Counted from the stretch's first letter, positions 32,778 to 43,316 are shown. The stretch: 64,000 nt of DNA from Bacillus sp. FJAT-50079 (GCF_018343515.1 NZ_JAGYPD010000004.1:124001-188000), one strand, 5' to 3'. Program-made: numbers and translations. The notes: a model not told the origin generated them from the letters alone.

Positions 32778-35675
32778 TTATGGCTGCTCTTCTTTCTTTT
32801 CTTCTTCTTGTTTCTTTTTCTCTTCCTCTTGCTTTTTCTGTTCTTCTTGTTTTTTCCTATCCTCTTCGGCTTTCGCTTCTTCCGCTTTTTTCTTCTCTTC
32901 TTCTTGTTTCAACATTTCTTCTGCTTTCTTTTGTTCTTCTTCTAACTTTTTCGTCTCATTGTCTTTGCCAATCTGGTTAGAACGTTCTGATTCACGCCCT
33001 GCAACATCAACGGCCACGACATAATAAGCGGCATCATCAACTGTATAGGCTAATGTTTCTCCAGAGCGTATGGAAGCAATTTTTTTGCCATCTTCCGAGT
33101 AAATTCGATAGCCAATCACATCGGAGCTTGCCGACGCTGACCACGTTAGCGTACGATCGGAAAGGCTTGCGTTAACAGCACTTGGCGCTTTTCCATCATC
33201 GGCTAGTTTCGCATCAGCGACAAATATATTTTTCCAACGGTCATTACTTGGAATCAATTGTGAATAGTCGGTGACAAGTCCGAGCGTAATTCGTTTAATA
33301 AAGTCGGGATCTAGCAATGCACCGGTATCGGTAAATTCTTCTGGCGTTGATGAAAGGGCCATATAGCTTTTCCCGTTTGCTCTTACATAACGTCCAGTAC
33401 CTAAACTATCATCGACTTTTGTTGGCACATATTTTGCATTGAAAATATCGGTTTGGATGAGCCCTGCTTTCGAACAAGCTTCAGATGGCAGCATCCCGGA
33501 TACTGCACAAAATGATCGGCTAACAATTCCACCAGGCATGTCAAATCTTTGCTTTGGTGCAATTAGTTCAGGCTCGATATCGTAAGCGGCGTTTATTAAA
33601 TTCGCCCAAATACGGTAATTTCGTTGTGCTTCGCCAGAGGCAAGCGATTTATTGGATGTGTATCCATTCCAAGTACCAAATGTAACGTTTGGATTTGTCG
33701 CAACAAGCCATGAATCTACCGTCTTGTTCGTCGTTCCCGTTTTTCCAGCCCAATCCGCGGAAAACTTTAACATGCCTGGAAGAGTAGCAGCAGTTCCACC
33801 GGCTTTAAATACGTCACGCATCATATCAATCATTAAGTAAGCCGTCTGTGGGCTAAACACATCAACTGGTTCAACTTGATGTTCATAAATGATATTTCCA
33901 TCATGGTCAGTAATTTTTTCAATCATATACGCATCTTTAAACTGTCCCATATTGGCGAATGTTGAATACGCATTTGTATTTTCTTCAACCGTAACACCAT
34001 ACTTCATCCCACCGATTGCTAGCGATGGATTATGATACTCCTCAGGATCTAGTGAAGTGAAGCCCATTTTTTCTAAAAACTGTGCCGGCTTTTGATTCAT
34101 AATTTTCATATATGTTCCAATAGCAGAGGCATTATAGGAACTAGCTAACGCTCTTCGTGCCGTTACAAGTCCGTAATATTTCCCGTAGACGAAGTTGTTC
34201 GGTGTCCATCCGCCAATTTTGTATGGAACATCGGCAATTACTGCACCTGGTGCACTTACCCCGAGCTCCATCGCTGGTGCATAAACAAGCAATGGCTTCA
34301 TCGTCGAACCATTTTGTCGTTTCGCTTGTGTCGCGTGATTGTACGGGCTTAAGTTATAATCGCGCCCTGCAACGAAGGCGAGTATTTTCCCCGTTTCGTT
34401 TTCTTGTAGAAAGGCACCGATTTGTACAGGGTCATCAACAATTTCGATTTCACCCGTTTCTTCATTTTGCTTTTCCCTTTTTAATGTAGGACCATAATTC
34501 TGATATTCGGCTGCCACTTTTTGAAACACATCATAAATGTCTTTATGAATCGTTGTATGAATTTCATAGCCGTTTTGGCGAATATCCCGGTCAGCTAACG
34601 TGTTATATTTGCCGTAAAGTTGCTTGTCGTTCTCTAAATCTTCCTTTGTATATCCATCTTTCTCCGCTAAAACTTCCATCATGACATTTCTCGCACGATC
34701 TTCAATTTCAAACGTAAGGTATGGATATTCTTCAAATGTTCGTGGTTGCTTTTCGATAAAATCCGCTGTGACATCATAGTTTTGCGCATCAGCTAATTCC
34801 TGATCTGTAATATAGCCTTCACGATGCATACGATGTAGAACGGTTTTCATTCGATTCAGCCCGTGCTGCAATAGCTCAGGGTCTTTCACTTCTCCCGTAT
34901 TTGTGAATGGCGTATATCTAAATGGACTTTGAGGCATTCCTGCAAGATAAGCCGCTTGAGGCAAATTCAAGTCTTTCGCCTCAACACCGAAAACTCCTTT
35001 TGCTGCTGCTTGAATTCCACCAATATTTTGCCCAGATGAATTGCGTCCGAAAGTAGATACGTTTAAATAAGCTTCTAAAATATTGTCTTTCTCTAAAAAT
35101 CGTTCTAAACGTAGTGCGAGTAATATTTCCTTTGCTTTCCGGTCAAAGGATACTTCATTCGTTAAAATTTGATTTTTAATGAGCTGCTGCGTTAATGTAC
35201 TTCCGCCTGTTTGCACAGAAGCATTCGTAAATTCTTGGTAAACGGCTCGAAGGACCGCTTTTGGAACAACGCCATCATGTTCATAAAAATATTCGTCTTC
35301 TGTTGCAATAACCGCTTTTTTTAAGTAATCCGATATTTGATCAATTTTCACTTCTTCTCGGTCGATATCTGCGCGTAATTTTCCAAGTGGAATATTATTA
35401 GCAAAATATAATGTTGATGTTTCTTCGTATTGATGAATATCTTTAATCATCTGATCAGCAGGTAACACCTTTTGATCCTTAACGAGTGAGGCGAAATATC
35501 CTGCACCGACACCACCGGCAAATGCACCACCAATCACGGCGACGAGAGCGAATAATAGTGCCAAATTCCAAATAACGCCATATGTAATTCGAATTCCTCT
35601 CACAATCTGTTTATATTTTAATGAAGAAACAGATTGTTTGATCCGCCTCCACAAACTATTTTCATTTATGTTCAT
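32778..35675 (-). CDS. Class A penicillin-binding protein (PBP1A family) with FN3 domain and charged tail
   Basis: 965 residues from the ATG at 35675, which has GGGGGG upstream; the frame also has a TTG at 35693 that overlaps this site. Seen: a cytoplasmic basic segment, one membrane helix (about 33-58), a GT51 glycosyltransferase (EDEYFYEHDG, TGGSTLTQQL), and a transpeptidase with GSTMKPL (catalytic serine), SSYNAS and KTGTT. A fibronectin-III domain (about 805-890) follows, then a tail of about 60 residues made almost only of Lys, Glu and Gln. It polymerises and cross-links peptidoglycan outside the membrane. The low-complexity tail may bind wall or partner proteins. It is convergent with acsA. 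Confidence 0.94.
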   Translation of the reverse strand: MNINENSLWRRIKQSVSSLKYKQIVRGIRITYGVIWNLALLFALVAVIGGAFAGGVGAGYFASLVKDQKVLPADQMIKDIHQYEETSTLYFANNIPLGKLRADIDREEVKIDQISDYLKKAVIATEDEYFYEHDGVVPKAVLRAVYQEFTNASVQTGGSTLTQQLIKNQILTNEVSFDRKAKEILLALRLERFLEKDNILEAYLNVSTFGRNSSGQNIGGIQAAAKGVFGVEAKDLNLPQAAYLAGMPQSPFRYTPFTNTGEVKDPELLQHGLNRMKTVLHRMHREGYITDQELADAQNYDVTADFIEKQPRTFEEYPYLTFEIEDRARNVMMEVLAEKDGYTKEDLENDKQLYGKYNTLADRDIRQNGYEIHTTIHKDIYDVFQKVAAEYQNYGPTLKREKQNEETGEIEIVDDPVQIGAFLQENETGKILAFVAGRDYNLSPYNHATQAKRQNGSTMKPLLVYAPAMELGVSAPGAVIADVPYKIGGWTPNNFVYGKYYGLVTARRALASSYNASAIGTYMKIMNQKPAQFLEKMGFTSLDPEEYHNPSLAIGGMKYGVTVEENTNAYSTFANMGQFKDAYMIEKITDHDGNIIYEHQVEPVDVFSPQTAYLMIDMMRDVFKAGGTAATLPGMLKFSADWAGKTGTTNKTVDSWLVATNPNVTFGTWNGYTSNKSLASGEAQRNYRIWANLINAAYDIEPELIAPKQRFDMPGGIVSRSFCAVSGMLPSEACSKAGLIQTDIFNAKYVPTKVDDSLGTGRYVRANGKSYMALSSTPEEFTDTGALLDPDFIKRITLGLVTDYSQLIPSNDRWKNIFVADAKLADDGKAPSAVNASLSDRTLTWSASASSDVIGYRIYSEDGKKIASIRSGETLAYTVDDAAYYVVAVDVAGRESERSNQIGKDNETKKLEEEQKKAEEMLKQEEEKKKAEEAKAEEDRKKQEEQKKQEEEKKKQEEEKKEEQP

Positions 35676-35780
35676 GTTGTTAAATCCCCCCAAAATTACT
35701 TTTTATTATAGCATAAATGATTGATAGTGAAGTGGTTGCTCTAAATTTGTTTGGATTTCTTTTTAAAAGGAAGGGGAGGA

Positions 35781-35812
35781 GCTAGGTTGAGAACGGATAG
35801 AGTCAACCTAGC
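35781..35812 (-). terminator. Hairpin after thiW
   Basis: A perfect 10-bp inverted repeat GCTAGGTTGA/TCAACCTAGC with a 12-base loop, just after the thiW stop. It has no clear T-run, so it is a weak terminator or an mRNA 3' end stem. Confidence 0.55.
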
Positions 35813-35823
35813 GAGGGATTTAC

Positions 35824-36327
35824 TTATGAAAAAAATTCTTGTTGAATTCTTCGCACATTTGGTAATTGTTCTAGTTTCCGTGCTATGATTGCACCGATGA
35901 TTGCTCCACTTATGCTGGAAACAAGGAAGGGAGGCATAAAGAAAAGAGCTGTGACCGTAGTGCCCATTAAGATGGCAGCATATGGTACGGCAAATAAGGA
36001 GGCGATCACACCAGTGCCAATCATCTCACCTAAAGCAGCGATCCAAATTCGACCTGTTCGTCTAAAGAACAAACCAGCTAATGCGGCACCGATCATCCCA
36101 CCGGGGAAAGCGAGCAGGGACCCTGTTCCTGTTAAGACGCGAATAAGCCCGGTTATAAATGCAATCGTGATCGCGGGGATCGGTCCAAGCACAACAGCAG
36201 CAATGACGTTAATCGCATGTTGGATTGGGTATGCGCGCGCAATTCCTGCTGGAAACGAAATGAAGGTGGAACCAATCACAGCGATCGCGACGAAAACAGT
36301 CATAAGAATGAGTTTCTTCGTATTCAT
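35824..36327 (-). CDS. thiW: ThiW, thiazole transporter substrate-binding (S) component
   Basis: 167 residues, nearly all hydrophobic with five to six predicted helices. Seen: FPAGIARAYPIQHAINV and RVLTGTGSLLAFPGGMIGA, the conserved strings of ThiW-type ECF S-components. Known: ThiW is predicted to take up hydroxyethylthiazole together with a shared ECF energising module. It overlaps thiE by four bases and is the last gene of the riboswitch-controlled operon. The thiazole role fits the salvage kinase ThiM in the same operon. Confidence 0.9.
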   Translation of the reverse strand: MNTKKLILMTVFVAIAVIGSTFISFPAGIARAYPIQHAINVIAAVVLGPIPAITIAFITGLIRVLTGTGSLLAFPGGMIGAALAGLFFRRTGRIWIAALGEMIGTGVIASLFAVPYAAILMGTTVTALFFMPPFLVSSISGAIIGAIIARKLEQLPNVRRIQQEFFS

Positions 36328-36977
36328 TGTTTCATAAGTTTCCTTTCTTTATTTACCGCGGCGATAAAACGGCGTGCTGCTTCCTTAGGATTATTGGCAG
36401 CAGCAATTGCTGAAATGACCGCTATGCCGGCTGCTCCTGCTTGAAAGACTGGCAAACTATTTTCTGGGGTAATCCCGCCAATGCCGACGATTGGTAAATT
36501 AGGAAAATATGCAGATACTTCTTCGATCACGCTTGTACCAGCAACAGGCTTTGCATCAGCCTTGGAAATTGTCGGATAGACAGGACCGATTCCGACGTAA
36601 TCGGCGCCAGCGTCTTTTGCCTCGATCGCTTCTTGTATAGAATGAACGGAAACACCAAGTAATTTATCATTACCGATTTTTTTTCGTACCGATAATGCAC
36701 TTTCATCATCTTGCCCGATATGCACACCATCCGCATCTAGTTCGATTGCTAATTCAACATCATCATTGACGATAAATGGAATTTCATAATGCTTACATAA
36801 TAATTGACAACTTTTCGCAAAGAAATGTTTTTCAAAGCCTTGTCGTGCTTGTGATCCTTTCTCGCGAAATTGAAAGCAGGTAACCCCGCCAAGCAAAGCT
36901 TGTTCAAGAACATTAAGCGGATTTTCGGTGTTCTCTGAACCCATAATAAAATATAGGGAATAGTCAATATCTGCCAA
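36324..36977 (-). CDS. thiE: Thiamine-phosphate synthase
   Basis: 217 residues. Seen: TIM-barrel motifs FQFREKGS, IVNDDVELA, DGVHIGQDD, GVSVHS, DYVGIGPVYPT and VGIGGITPEN, the diphosphate and pyrimidine pocket of ThiE. It joins HMP diphosphate with thiazole phosphate to give thiamine phosphate in the cytoplasm. It overlaps thiD upstream by 14 bases and thiW downstream by four, so it is fully embedded in the operon. Confidence 0.96.
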   Translation of the reverse strand: MADIDYSLYFIMGSENTENPLNVLEQALLGGVTCFQFREKGSQARQGFEKHFFAKSCQLLCKHYEIPFIVNDDVELAIELDADGVHIGQDDESALSVRKKIGNDKLLGVSVHSIQEAIEAKDAGADYVGIGPVYPTISKADAKPVAGTSVIEEVSAYFPNLPIVGIGGITPENSLPVFQAGAAGIAVISAIAAANNPKEAARRFIAAVNKERKLMKQ

Positions 36978-37797
36978 TTAATTCAACATCCTTTCGATTC
37001 GCTGCACGATTTCGATATGCAGCATGATTCGTTGGACCATGGCCATGTCCGATGGACAGACCGTCATCAATGGCAGCGTGTATAAATTGTTTCGCTGTTA
37101 CAACTGCATCTTGTATTCGACTTCCTTTCGCCAGCTCAGCGGTAATCGCGGCGGAAAATGTGCACCCTGTTCCATGTGTATCTTTCGTGTTGATTCGCGG
37201 ACTACGCATATAGAAATTCTCCCCGGCTGCAGAAAGGAAAAAGTCTTCTGCGAAATGGTCATTGCGATGCCCGCCTTTGATGACAACTGCATCTGCCCCC
37301 AATTCAATCATTCGCTTTGCGGCAAGCTCGATATCCGTTTCTGTTTGGATCTCCATATTAGCAAGGGCTTCCGCCTCTGGAATATTTGGTGTGATAAGGG
37401 TAGCGAGTGGTATTAATTTCTTTTTCAATGTGTCAACGGCTGATTGTTGCAGCAAATCTTCTCCACCTTTTGCGATCATGACGGGATCGATAATGAGTGG
37501 AATAGAAGGATGGCTGCTTAATGTGTCAGCAACAGCTTCAATAATTTCCGCCGAAAATAACATTCCTGTTTTGATCGCGCCTATATTAAAATCTTTTAGC
37601 ACTGCATCGATTTGTGCAATGACGATATCGGGGTCAATCGGCTGAACTTTATAGACTCCAAGTGTATTTTGGGCGGTCACTGCGGTGAGAGCAGAAGTGC
37701 CGAATGTATCTAATTCTTGGAAACTTTTTAAATCGGCTTGAATGCCGGCACCTCCACCACTATCGGAGCCGGCAATCGTTAAAGCAACAGCGGTCAT
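36964..37797 (-). CDS. thiD: Hydroxymethylpyrimidine/phosphomethylpyrimidine kinase
   Basis: 277 residues. Seen: the ribokinase-fold N-terminus TIAGSDSGGGAGIQADLKSF, LIIDPVM, VIKGGH and DTHGTGCTFSAAITAELAKG (anion hole and catalytic Asp/Cys region). It phosphorylates HMP twice for thiamine synthesis. It overlaps thiM by four bases and thiE by 14. The GSDSGGGAGIQ string and length favour ThiD over pyridoxal kinase PdxK. Confidence 0.96.
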   Translation of the reverse strand: MTAVALTIAGSDSGGGAGIQADLKSFQELDTFGTSALTAVTAQNTLGVYKVQPIDPDIVIAQIDAVLKDFNIGAIKTGMLFSAEIIEAVADTLSSHPSIPLIIDPVMIAKGGEDLLQQSAVDTLKKKLIPLATLITPNIPEAEALANMEIQTETDIELAAKRMIELGADAVVIKGGHRNDHFAEDFFLSAAGENFYMRSPRINTKDTHGTGCTFSAAITAELAKGSRIQDAVVTAKQFIHAAIDDGLSIGHGHGPTNHAAYRNRAANRKDVELIGRY

Positions 37798-38600
37798 ATC
37801 ACTTCCTCCTTTTCGTGTATATGATCCGTATACGTGAACGTTTTTTCATTTAATGTATGGAGCGCATTTAAAAATCGAACAGCGAAATCCCCTGGTCCTT
37901 CTGAGTCTGTCGCGGCTAATTCACCCGCTTTTTTGTAAAAGGCAAGACTTTCTGCGACTGCATTGAATGGTTGCTGCTTCCCGACGGATAAAAACGCCCC
38001 AGCAACAGCACTTAAAAGACAACCAGCGCCAGTCACTTGTGCCATAAAAGGATGTCCACCTGTAATTCGAACGAGTTGCTTGCCGTCCGTAACAATATCC
38101 GCTTCACCTGTAACAGCGACGATACAATGATGCTGATTGGCAACGCTTTTTGCTGCTGCTGCAATGTCGGCTGTACCATCACCAGCGTCCACTCCGTTTG
38201 CTGTCCACTCTACACCAGCAATCGCTGCAATTTCCCCCGCATTTCCTCTGATTAATGATACATTTAGCTCGTTAAGAAGCTGTTCAACTGTTTTTCTTCT
38301 ATATATAGTTGCCCCTGCGCCAACTGGATCAAGAACGAGCGGATGTCCATTTTCGTTGGCGCTTTTGCCAGCGACGATCATCGCTTCGACCGAAGCGGGA
38401 TGAAGGGTACCAATGTTAAGCAATGTACAAGATGAAATGGCTGCCACTTCCCCGGCTTCTTCAACCGCATCAGCCATAATCGGGGAGGCGCCAAGCGCGA
38501 GTAAGCCATTCGCCTGAAAATTTGCCACAACAAAATTTGTAATGCAATGAACGAGCGGATTTTGTTCACGCAACTGTTTAATGAAAGGTTGGTTATTCAT
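37794..38600 (-). CDS. thiM: Hydroxyethylthiazole kinase
   Basis: 268 residues from the ATG at 38600, which has GGAGG 10 bases upstream and overlaps the tenA stop by one base (TAATG). The frame is open further but enters tenA. Seen: NPLVHCITNFVVANFQANGLLALGASP, VLDPVGAGA, IRGNAGEI, VAVTGE and TGAGCLLSAV, the ThiM active-site strings. It salvages the thiazole alcohol by phosphorylation and works with the uptake protein ThiW. Confidence 0.95.
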   Translation of the reverse strand: MNNQPFIKQLREQNPLVHCITNFVVANFQANGLLALGASPIMADAVEEAGEVAAISSCTLLNIGTLHPASVEAMIVAGKSANENGHPLVLDPVGAGATIYRRKTVEQLLNELNVSLIRGNAGEIAAIAGVEWTANGVDAGDGTADIAAAAKSVANQHHCIVAVTGEADIVTDGKQLVRITGGHPFMAQVTGAGCLLSAVAGAFLSVGKQQPFNAVAESLAFYKKAGELAATDSEGPGDFAVRFLNALHTLNEKTFTYTDHIHEKEEVI

Positions 38601-39286
38601 TATGCATGCACCTCCGCTGATCGAATAATCTTCCACTCTTGTTGACTCCAGGCCATTTCCCAAAATTGTAATTCATAATGACTGCTCATAATGAACTGAT
38701 CTTTTAATTCATTTATCCGCTCTGCTGGAAGATTTTTTGTAAGGTCGTTCAAGCGATCTATTTGTTCACGTGTCGACTTTTCGAACCAATCAGAGCTATA
38801 TGTTGCAATCCATTTATCGTAGATCGGATGATTTGGCTTCGTATCTTTTAGTCTCTCTCCGATTTCATAATAAAGCCAGTAGCATGGAAGTAAGGCAGAT
38901 AATGTATACGCTAAATCACCTTCAAGTGCGGCCCGGTATAAATGCGACGTGTACGCATAGGCAGTTGGCGCAGGTTTAAATGCTGCAAGCTCCCCTTCTG
39001 TAATCCCGAGTAATTCGAAAAAGCCTTCATGCAAGGCGATCTCCGCTCCGCATGTCCCATCTGCATGCTGAGCAAACCGTTGAACGGTTCGTAAATCTTT
39101 CGCTTGAACCGCAGCTAGAGCATGTACTTTTGCAAAATGCTTTAAATAATATGAGTCTTGTAAAACATAATGTTTAAACACAGCCTCCGGTAATGTACCT
39201 TCCGCAAGTGATTGAATAAAAGGATGCTGAAAGCTTGCTTCCCAAATATCATTACATTCTTTTCGTACTTCTTCACAAAATGACAT
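38600..39286 (-). CDS. tenA: Aminopyrimidine aminohydrolase (thiaminase II family)
   Basis: 228 residues from the ATG at 39286, eight bases after GGGGAG; a GTG at 39295 lies inside that site. Seen: all-helical TenA/THI-4 fold with FKHYVLQDSYYLKHFAK, LLPCYWLYYEIG (catalytic Cys) and ELQFWEMAW (catalytic Glu). Known: TenA hydrolyses aminopyrimidine breakdown products of thiamine so that HMP can be recovered. First gene of the TPP-riboswitch operon, which is therefore geared to salvage (no thiC or thiG here). Confidence 0.95.
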   Translation of the reverse strand: MSFCEEVRKECNDIWEASFQHPFIQSLAEGTLPEAVFKHYVLQDSYYLKHFAKVHALAAVQAKDLRTVQRFAQHADGTCGAEIALHEGFFELLGITEGELAAFKPAPTAYAYTSHLYRAALEGDLAYTLSALLPCYWLYYEIGERLKDTKPNHPIYDKWIATYSSDWFEKSTREQIDRLNDLTKNLPAERINELKDQFIMSSHYELQFWEMAWSQQEWKIIRSAEVHA

Positions 39287-39316
39287 GTTCTCCACTCCCC
39301 ATGATTTTTAAAAACG

Positions 39317-39358
39317 TAAAAAAGCCGCACCTCCAACTCAACCGTTGAAGGAGCGGCT
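39317..39358 (-). terminator. Riboswitch-controlled terminator before tenA
   Basis: On the minus strand a long GC-rich stem (AGCCGC.../...GCGGCT with inner CAAC/GTTG pairing) is followed by TTTTTT, between the TPP aptamer and the tenA ribosome site. This implies transcription attenuation by TPP. Confidence 0.85.
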
Positions 39359-39395
39359 CGCAAAATCATAGGAAATAAACATATGAAAGAAGCGA

Positions 39396-39487
39396 ACCAC
39401 TTCCCTTCGCTGGTATGAGCCAGATCAGGTTCCGAGGGTCCGCATATATATACACGTCTCAGCCTTTTACAAGACACCCCTAGTGGT
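39396..39487 (-). ncRNA. TPP riboswitch of the tenA-thiM-thiD-thiE-thiW operon
   Basis: On the minus strand the THI-box strings appear in order: ACTAGGGGTG, GGCTGAGA, ACCCTCGGAACCTGATCTGG, CATACCAGCG and AAGGGAAGTGG. The closing helix is ACCACT/AGTGGT. A terminator follows. TPP binding should stop transcription of the salvage genes. Confidence 0.96.
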
Positions 39488-39600
39488 AAATCTTTTTTAG
39501 TTTTCTGATTTTAACTATATCATAAATTTGTGAATTGACAAATTATTTTAGCATTGTTATAGTTCGTCTATGATACTATCATATTAAAATACAATATTTT

Positions 39601-39686
39601 CGATCACTGGGGGCGCTACTTGCTGAGAGGAGGAAACTCCGACCCTTTGTACCTGATCCGGTTAACGCCGGCGTAGGAAAGTGAAT
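39601..39686 (+). ncRNA. Second TPP riboswitch, upstream of a short-chain dehydrogenase
   Basis: Plus-strand THI-box strings: CTGGGGGCGC, TGCTGAGAGG, ACCCTTTGTACCTGATCCGG, GTTAACGCCGGCG and TAGGAAAGTG. The closing helix TCACT (39604-39608) pairs with AGTGA (39680-39684). It is divergent from, and about 110 bases away from, the first TPP riboswitch. Confidence 0.93.
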
Positions 39687-39710
39687 CTATTGAAATGCTT
39701 CTTTCAGATC

Positions 39711-39738
39711 AAGATCACTGTCCCTAGTGGTCTTTTTT
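39711..39738 (+). terminator. Terminator downstream of the second TPP riboswitch
   Basis: GATCACT (39713-39719) and AGTGGTC (39726-39732, one G-T pair) close a six-base loop, followed by TTTTTT. It lies between the aptamer and the dehydrogenase gene, so it is a likely TPP-dependent attenuator. The same GATCACT string also begins the aptamer. Confidence 0.8.
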
Positions 39739-39767
39739 ATTGTAAATGAGAAAAGGAGCTGTTGAAT

Positions 39768-40532
39768 GTGGAGATTAGAGAACAAGTTGTATTAATTACG
39801 GGGAGTAGCAGAGGACTGGGAGCTGCAACGGCCAAAGCATTTGGGCGTGAAGGTGCGAGAGTAATCGTTAATTACTTTAATAATGAAGAAAAAGCATATG
39901 AAGTCGTTAAGAGTATCGGTCAAGAAAGAGCAATGGCCATTCAAGCTGACATTCGCGATCAAGAACAAGTAAACCAAATGTTTATGAAAGCAAAAGAACA
40001 TTTTGGACAATCTGTCTCGACAATTGTAAATAACGCATTAGTTAATTTTACATTTAATGGAGATGATCGAAAAAATTTGGATTCGATCGAATGGGAGGAT
40101 TTTAATACCCAATTTGAAGGTAGCATTATGGCAGCGCTACATACTGTTAAAGCTGGTAAAGCGGATATGGCAAAAGAACATTTCGGAAGAATCATTAATA
40201 TTGGTACAAACCTTTTTCAAAATCCGGTTGTTCCTTATCATGATTACAATACTAGCAAAGCAGCCCTGCTTGGTTTAACAAGGAATATTGCGAAAGAACT
40301 AGGTCCAGCAGGAATTACTGCAAATATGGTTTCAGGTGGGCTATTGGAAAAAACAGATGCAAGTGCTGCAACTCCTGATCTTGTTTTCGACATTATTAAA
40401 GCAAACACTCCGCTTCAAAAAGTGACTACTCCAGAAGATGTTGCTGACGCTATTTTGTTCTTTGCCTCTCCGTGGAGCAGAGCTGTAACGGGACAAAATT
40501 TAGTAGTTGATGGTGGATTGGTGATGGATTAA
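39768..40532 (+). CDS. Short-chain dehydrogenase/reductase under TPP-riboswitch control (FabG-like)
   Basis: 254 residues from the GTG at 39768, nine bases after GGAG; a TTG at 39762 is only three bases from it. Seen: the nucleotide-binding motif TGSSRGLGAATAKAF, a VNNALVNF stretch in place of the usual NNAG, a catalytic-region string YHDYNTSKAALLGLTRNIAKELG (Tyr and Lys present), and GQNLVVDGG at the end. This is the classical SDR fold, likely NADP-dependent. Substrate unknown. The position behind a TPP riboswitch suggests a role in thiamine precursor metabolism, for example an aldehyde or alcohol form of a pyrimidine or thiazole, but nothing in the sequence proves this. Confidence 0.85.
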   Translation: MEIREQVVLITGSSRGLGAATAKAFGREGARVIVNYFNNEEKAYEVVKSIGQERAMAIQADIRDQEQVNQMFMKAKEHFGQSVSTIVNNALVNFTFNGDDRKNLDSIEWEDFNTQFEGSIMAALHTVKAGKADMAKEHFGRIINIGTNLFQNPVVPYHDYNTSKAALLGLTRNIAKELGPAGITANMVSGGLLEKTDASAATPDLVFDIIKANTPLQKVTTPEDVADAILFFASPWSRAVTGQNLVVDGGLVMD

Positions 40533-40608
40533 GTACTTTAAATATCATAGTGTACAATAAATTAGAAAAGCAATATTAATTTCACCTATCATTTTTTGAA
40601 CGGATTAT

Positions 40609-40638
40609 TTGACAAATCTTTTACAATATGATTAAAAT
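40609..40638 (+). promoter_or_regulatory. Sigma-A promoter of tyrS
   Basis: TTGACA (40609-40614), 18-base spacer, TAAAAT (40633-40638), just before the T-box leader. Confidence 0.75.
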
Positions 40639-40659
40639 ACGTTATATGTAAATTCATAC

Positions 40660-42190
<1,531 letters not shown>

Positions 42191-42224
42191 TAAAAACTGA
42201 CTAGTCTCCGGAATGGAGGACATA

Positions 42225-42272
42225 AACAAGGTATAGTACCCTAAATCAAAAGGGGGCTATACCTTGTTTTTC
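42225..42272 (+). terminator. Terminator of tyrS
   Basis: AACAAGGTATAG and CTATACCTTGTT make a 12-bp stem with an inner CCC/GGG contact, followed by TTT. Confidence 0.85.
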
Positions 42273-42362
42273 GTAAATAGCATACATTTCATCATAGATG
42301 GAAAACTGATAACGTAACTTCGAACCAATGCTCAGATTTGCGGTATTAAAGGAGAAGAAGAG

Positions 42363-43316
42363 ATGAAGATTCGCTTTGGATATGTAGCCAATGCATTAGG
42401 TTTATGGGACGCGAGCCCTTCCAAAACAATAACATTTGCTCGATATTCAGCGCTTTCAAAAAGCGAAAGAATGGACAAGCTCAAGTCAGTAACCGCTCAA
42501 AATTTACAGCATTCGAAAAGAATCTTATATTATAATATCGCACATGAAATTGAATTATATCGGTTTTCAAGTTCACTTGTCCCCTTAGCAACACATCCGG
42601 AAGTAATGTGGGATTTCGTTACGCCATTCAAAGCGGAGTGGGAAGAACTAGGGCAGCTCATCCGACAATTTGAACTGCGAACAAGTTTTCACCCTAACCA
42701 ATTTACACTTTTTACGAGTCCGCGGGATGAAGTGACGATAAATGCAATGAGGGATATGGAATACCATTATAAAATGCTTGAAGCGATGGATGCCCTTGAA
42801 AGAGGCATCATCAATATTCATATTGGTGGAGCATATGGGGATAAAGAAAGTGCGTTAGGGCGTTTTCATCAAAATATAAAAAAAATACCTGCAAATATTA
42901 AAAAACATATGACGCTTGAAAATGATGATAAAACATACGATATTGAAGAAACACTGATTGCTTGTGAACAAGAAAATATCCCGATGGTTCTTGATTATCA
43001 TCACCATATGGCTAATAAGGGAGGGACTGACCTATCAAATTATTTGTCGCGTATATTTGATACATGGGATCGTTTTTCTGCAATACCAAAAGTCCATCTA
43101 TCGTCTCCAAAATCAGATCAAGCCTATCGTTCACACGCCGATTATGTCTCTTTAGAATATATACTTCCTTTTTTGAAAATGGCAAAGGTAATAAATAGGG
43201 ACTTTGATATTATGATTGAAGCAAAGCAAAAGAACCTTGCTATGCTGAAGCTTATCGAAGAAATAGCTGCTGTCCGGGGAATCAAACGTCTATCAAGCTC
43301 AGCGGTGGAATGGTGA
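42363..43316 (+). CDS. uvsE: UV damage endonuclease (UVDE)
   Basis: 317 residues, GGAGAAG upstream of the ATG. Seen: the start IRFGYVANALGL and the metal-ligand strings of the UVDE TIM barrel: SFHPNQF, INIHIGGAYGDK, LENDD, VLDYHHH, KVHLSSPK with HADYV, and IMIEAKQK. Known: UvsE nicks DNA 5' to UV photoproducts and starts excision repair independent of UvrABC. It lies about 850 bases upstream of the spore photoproduct repair operon splAB, with a YugN-like gene on the other strand between. Confidence 0.94.
   Translation: MKIRFGYVANALGLWDASPSKTITFARYSALSKSERMDKLKSVTAQNLQHSKRILYYNIAHEIELYRFSSSLVPLATHPEVMWDFVTPFKAEWEELGQLIRQFELRTSFHPNQFTLFTSPRDEVTINAMRDMEYHYKMLEAMDALERGIINIHIGGAYGDKESALGRFHQNIKKIPANIKKHMTLENDDKTYDIEETLIACEQENIPMVLDYHHHMANKGGTDLSNYLSRIFDTWDRFSAIPKVHLSSPKSDQAYRSHADYVSLEYILPFLKMAKVINRDFDIMIEAKQKNLAMLKLIEEIAAVRGIKRLSSSAVEW

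Noticed and set aside
32780-33024. Plus-strand frames rich in Leu/Phe/Ser opposite the PBP tail
   Set aside because: They are the reverse image of a Lys/Glu/Gln-rich coding tail; no start-site support.
37024-37645. Long plus-strand frames opposite thiD
   Set aside because: Antisense shadows of a well-supported gene with no ribosome site or family match.
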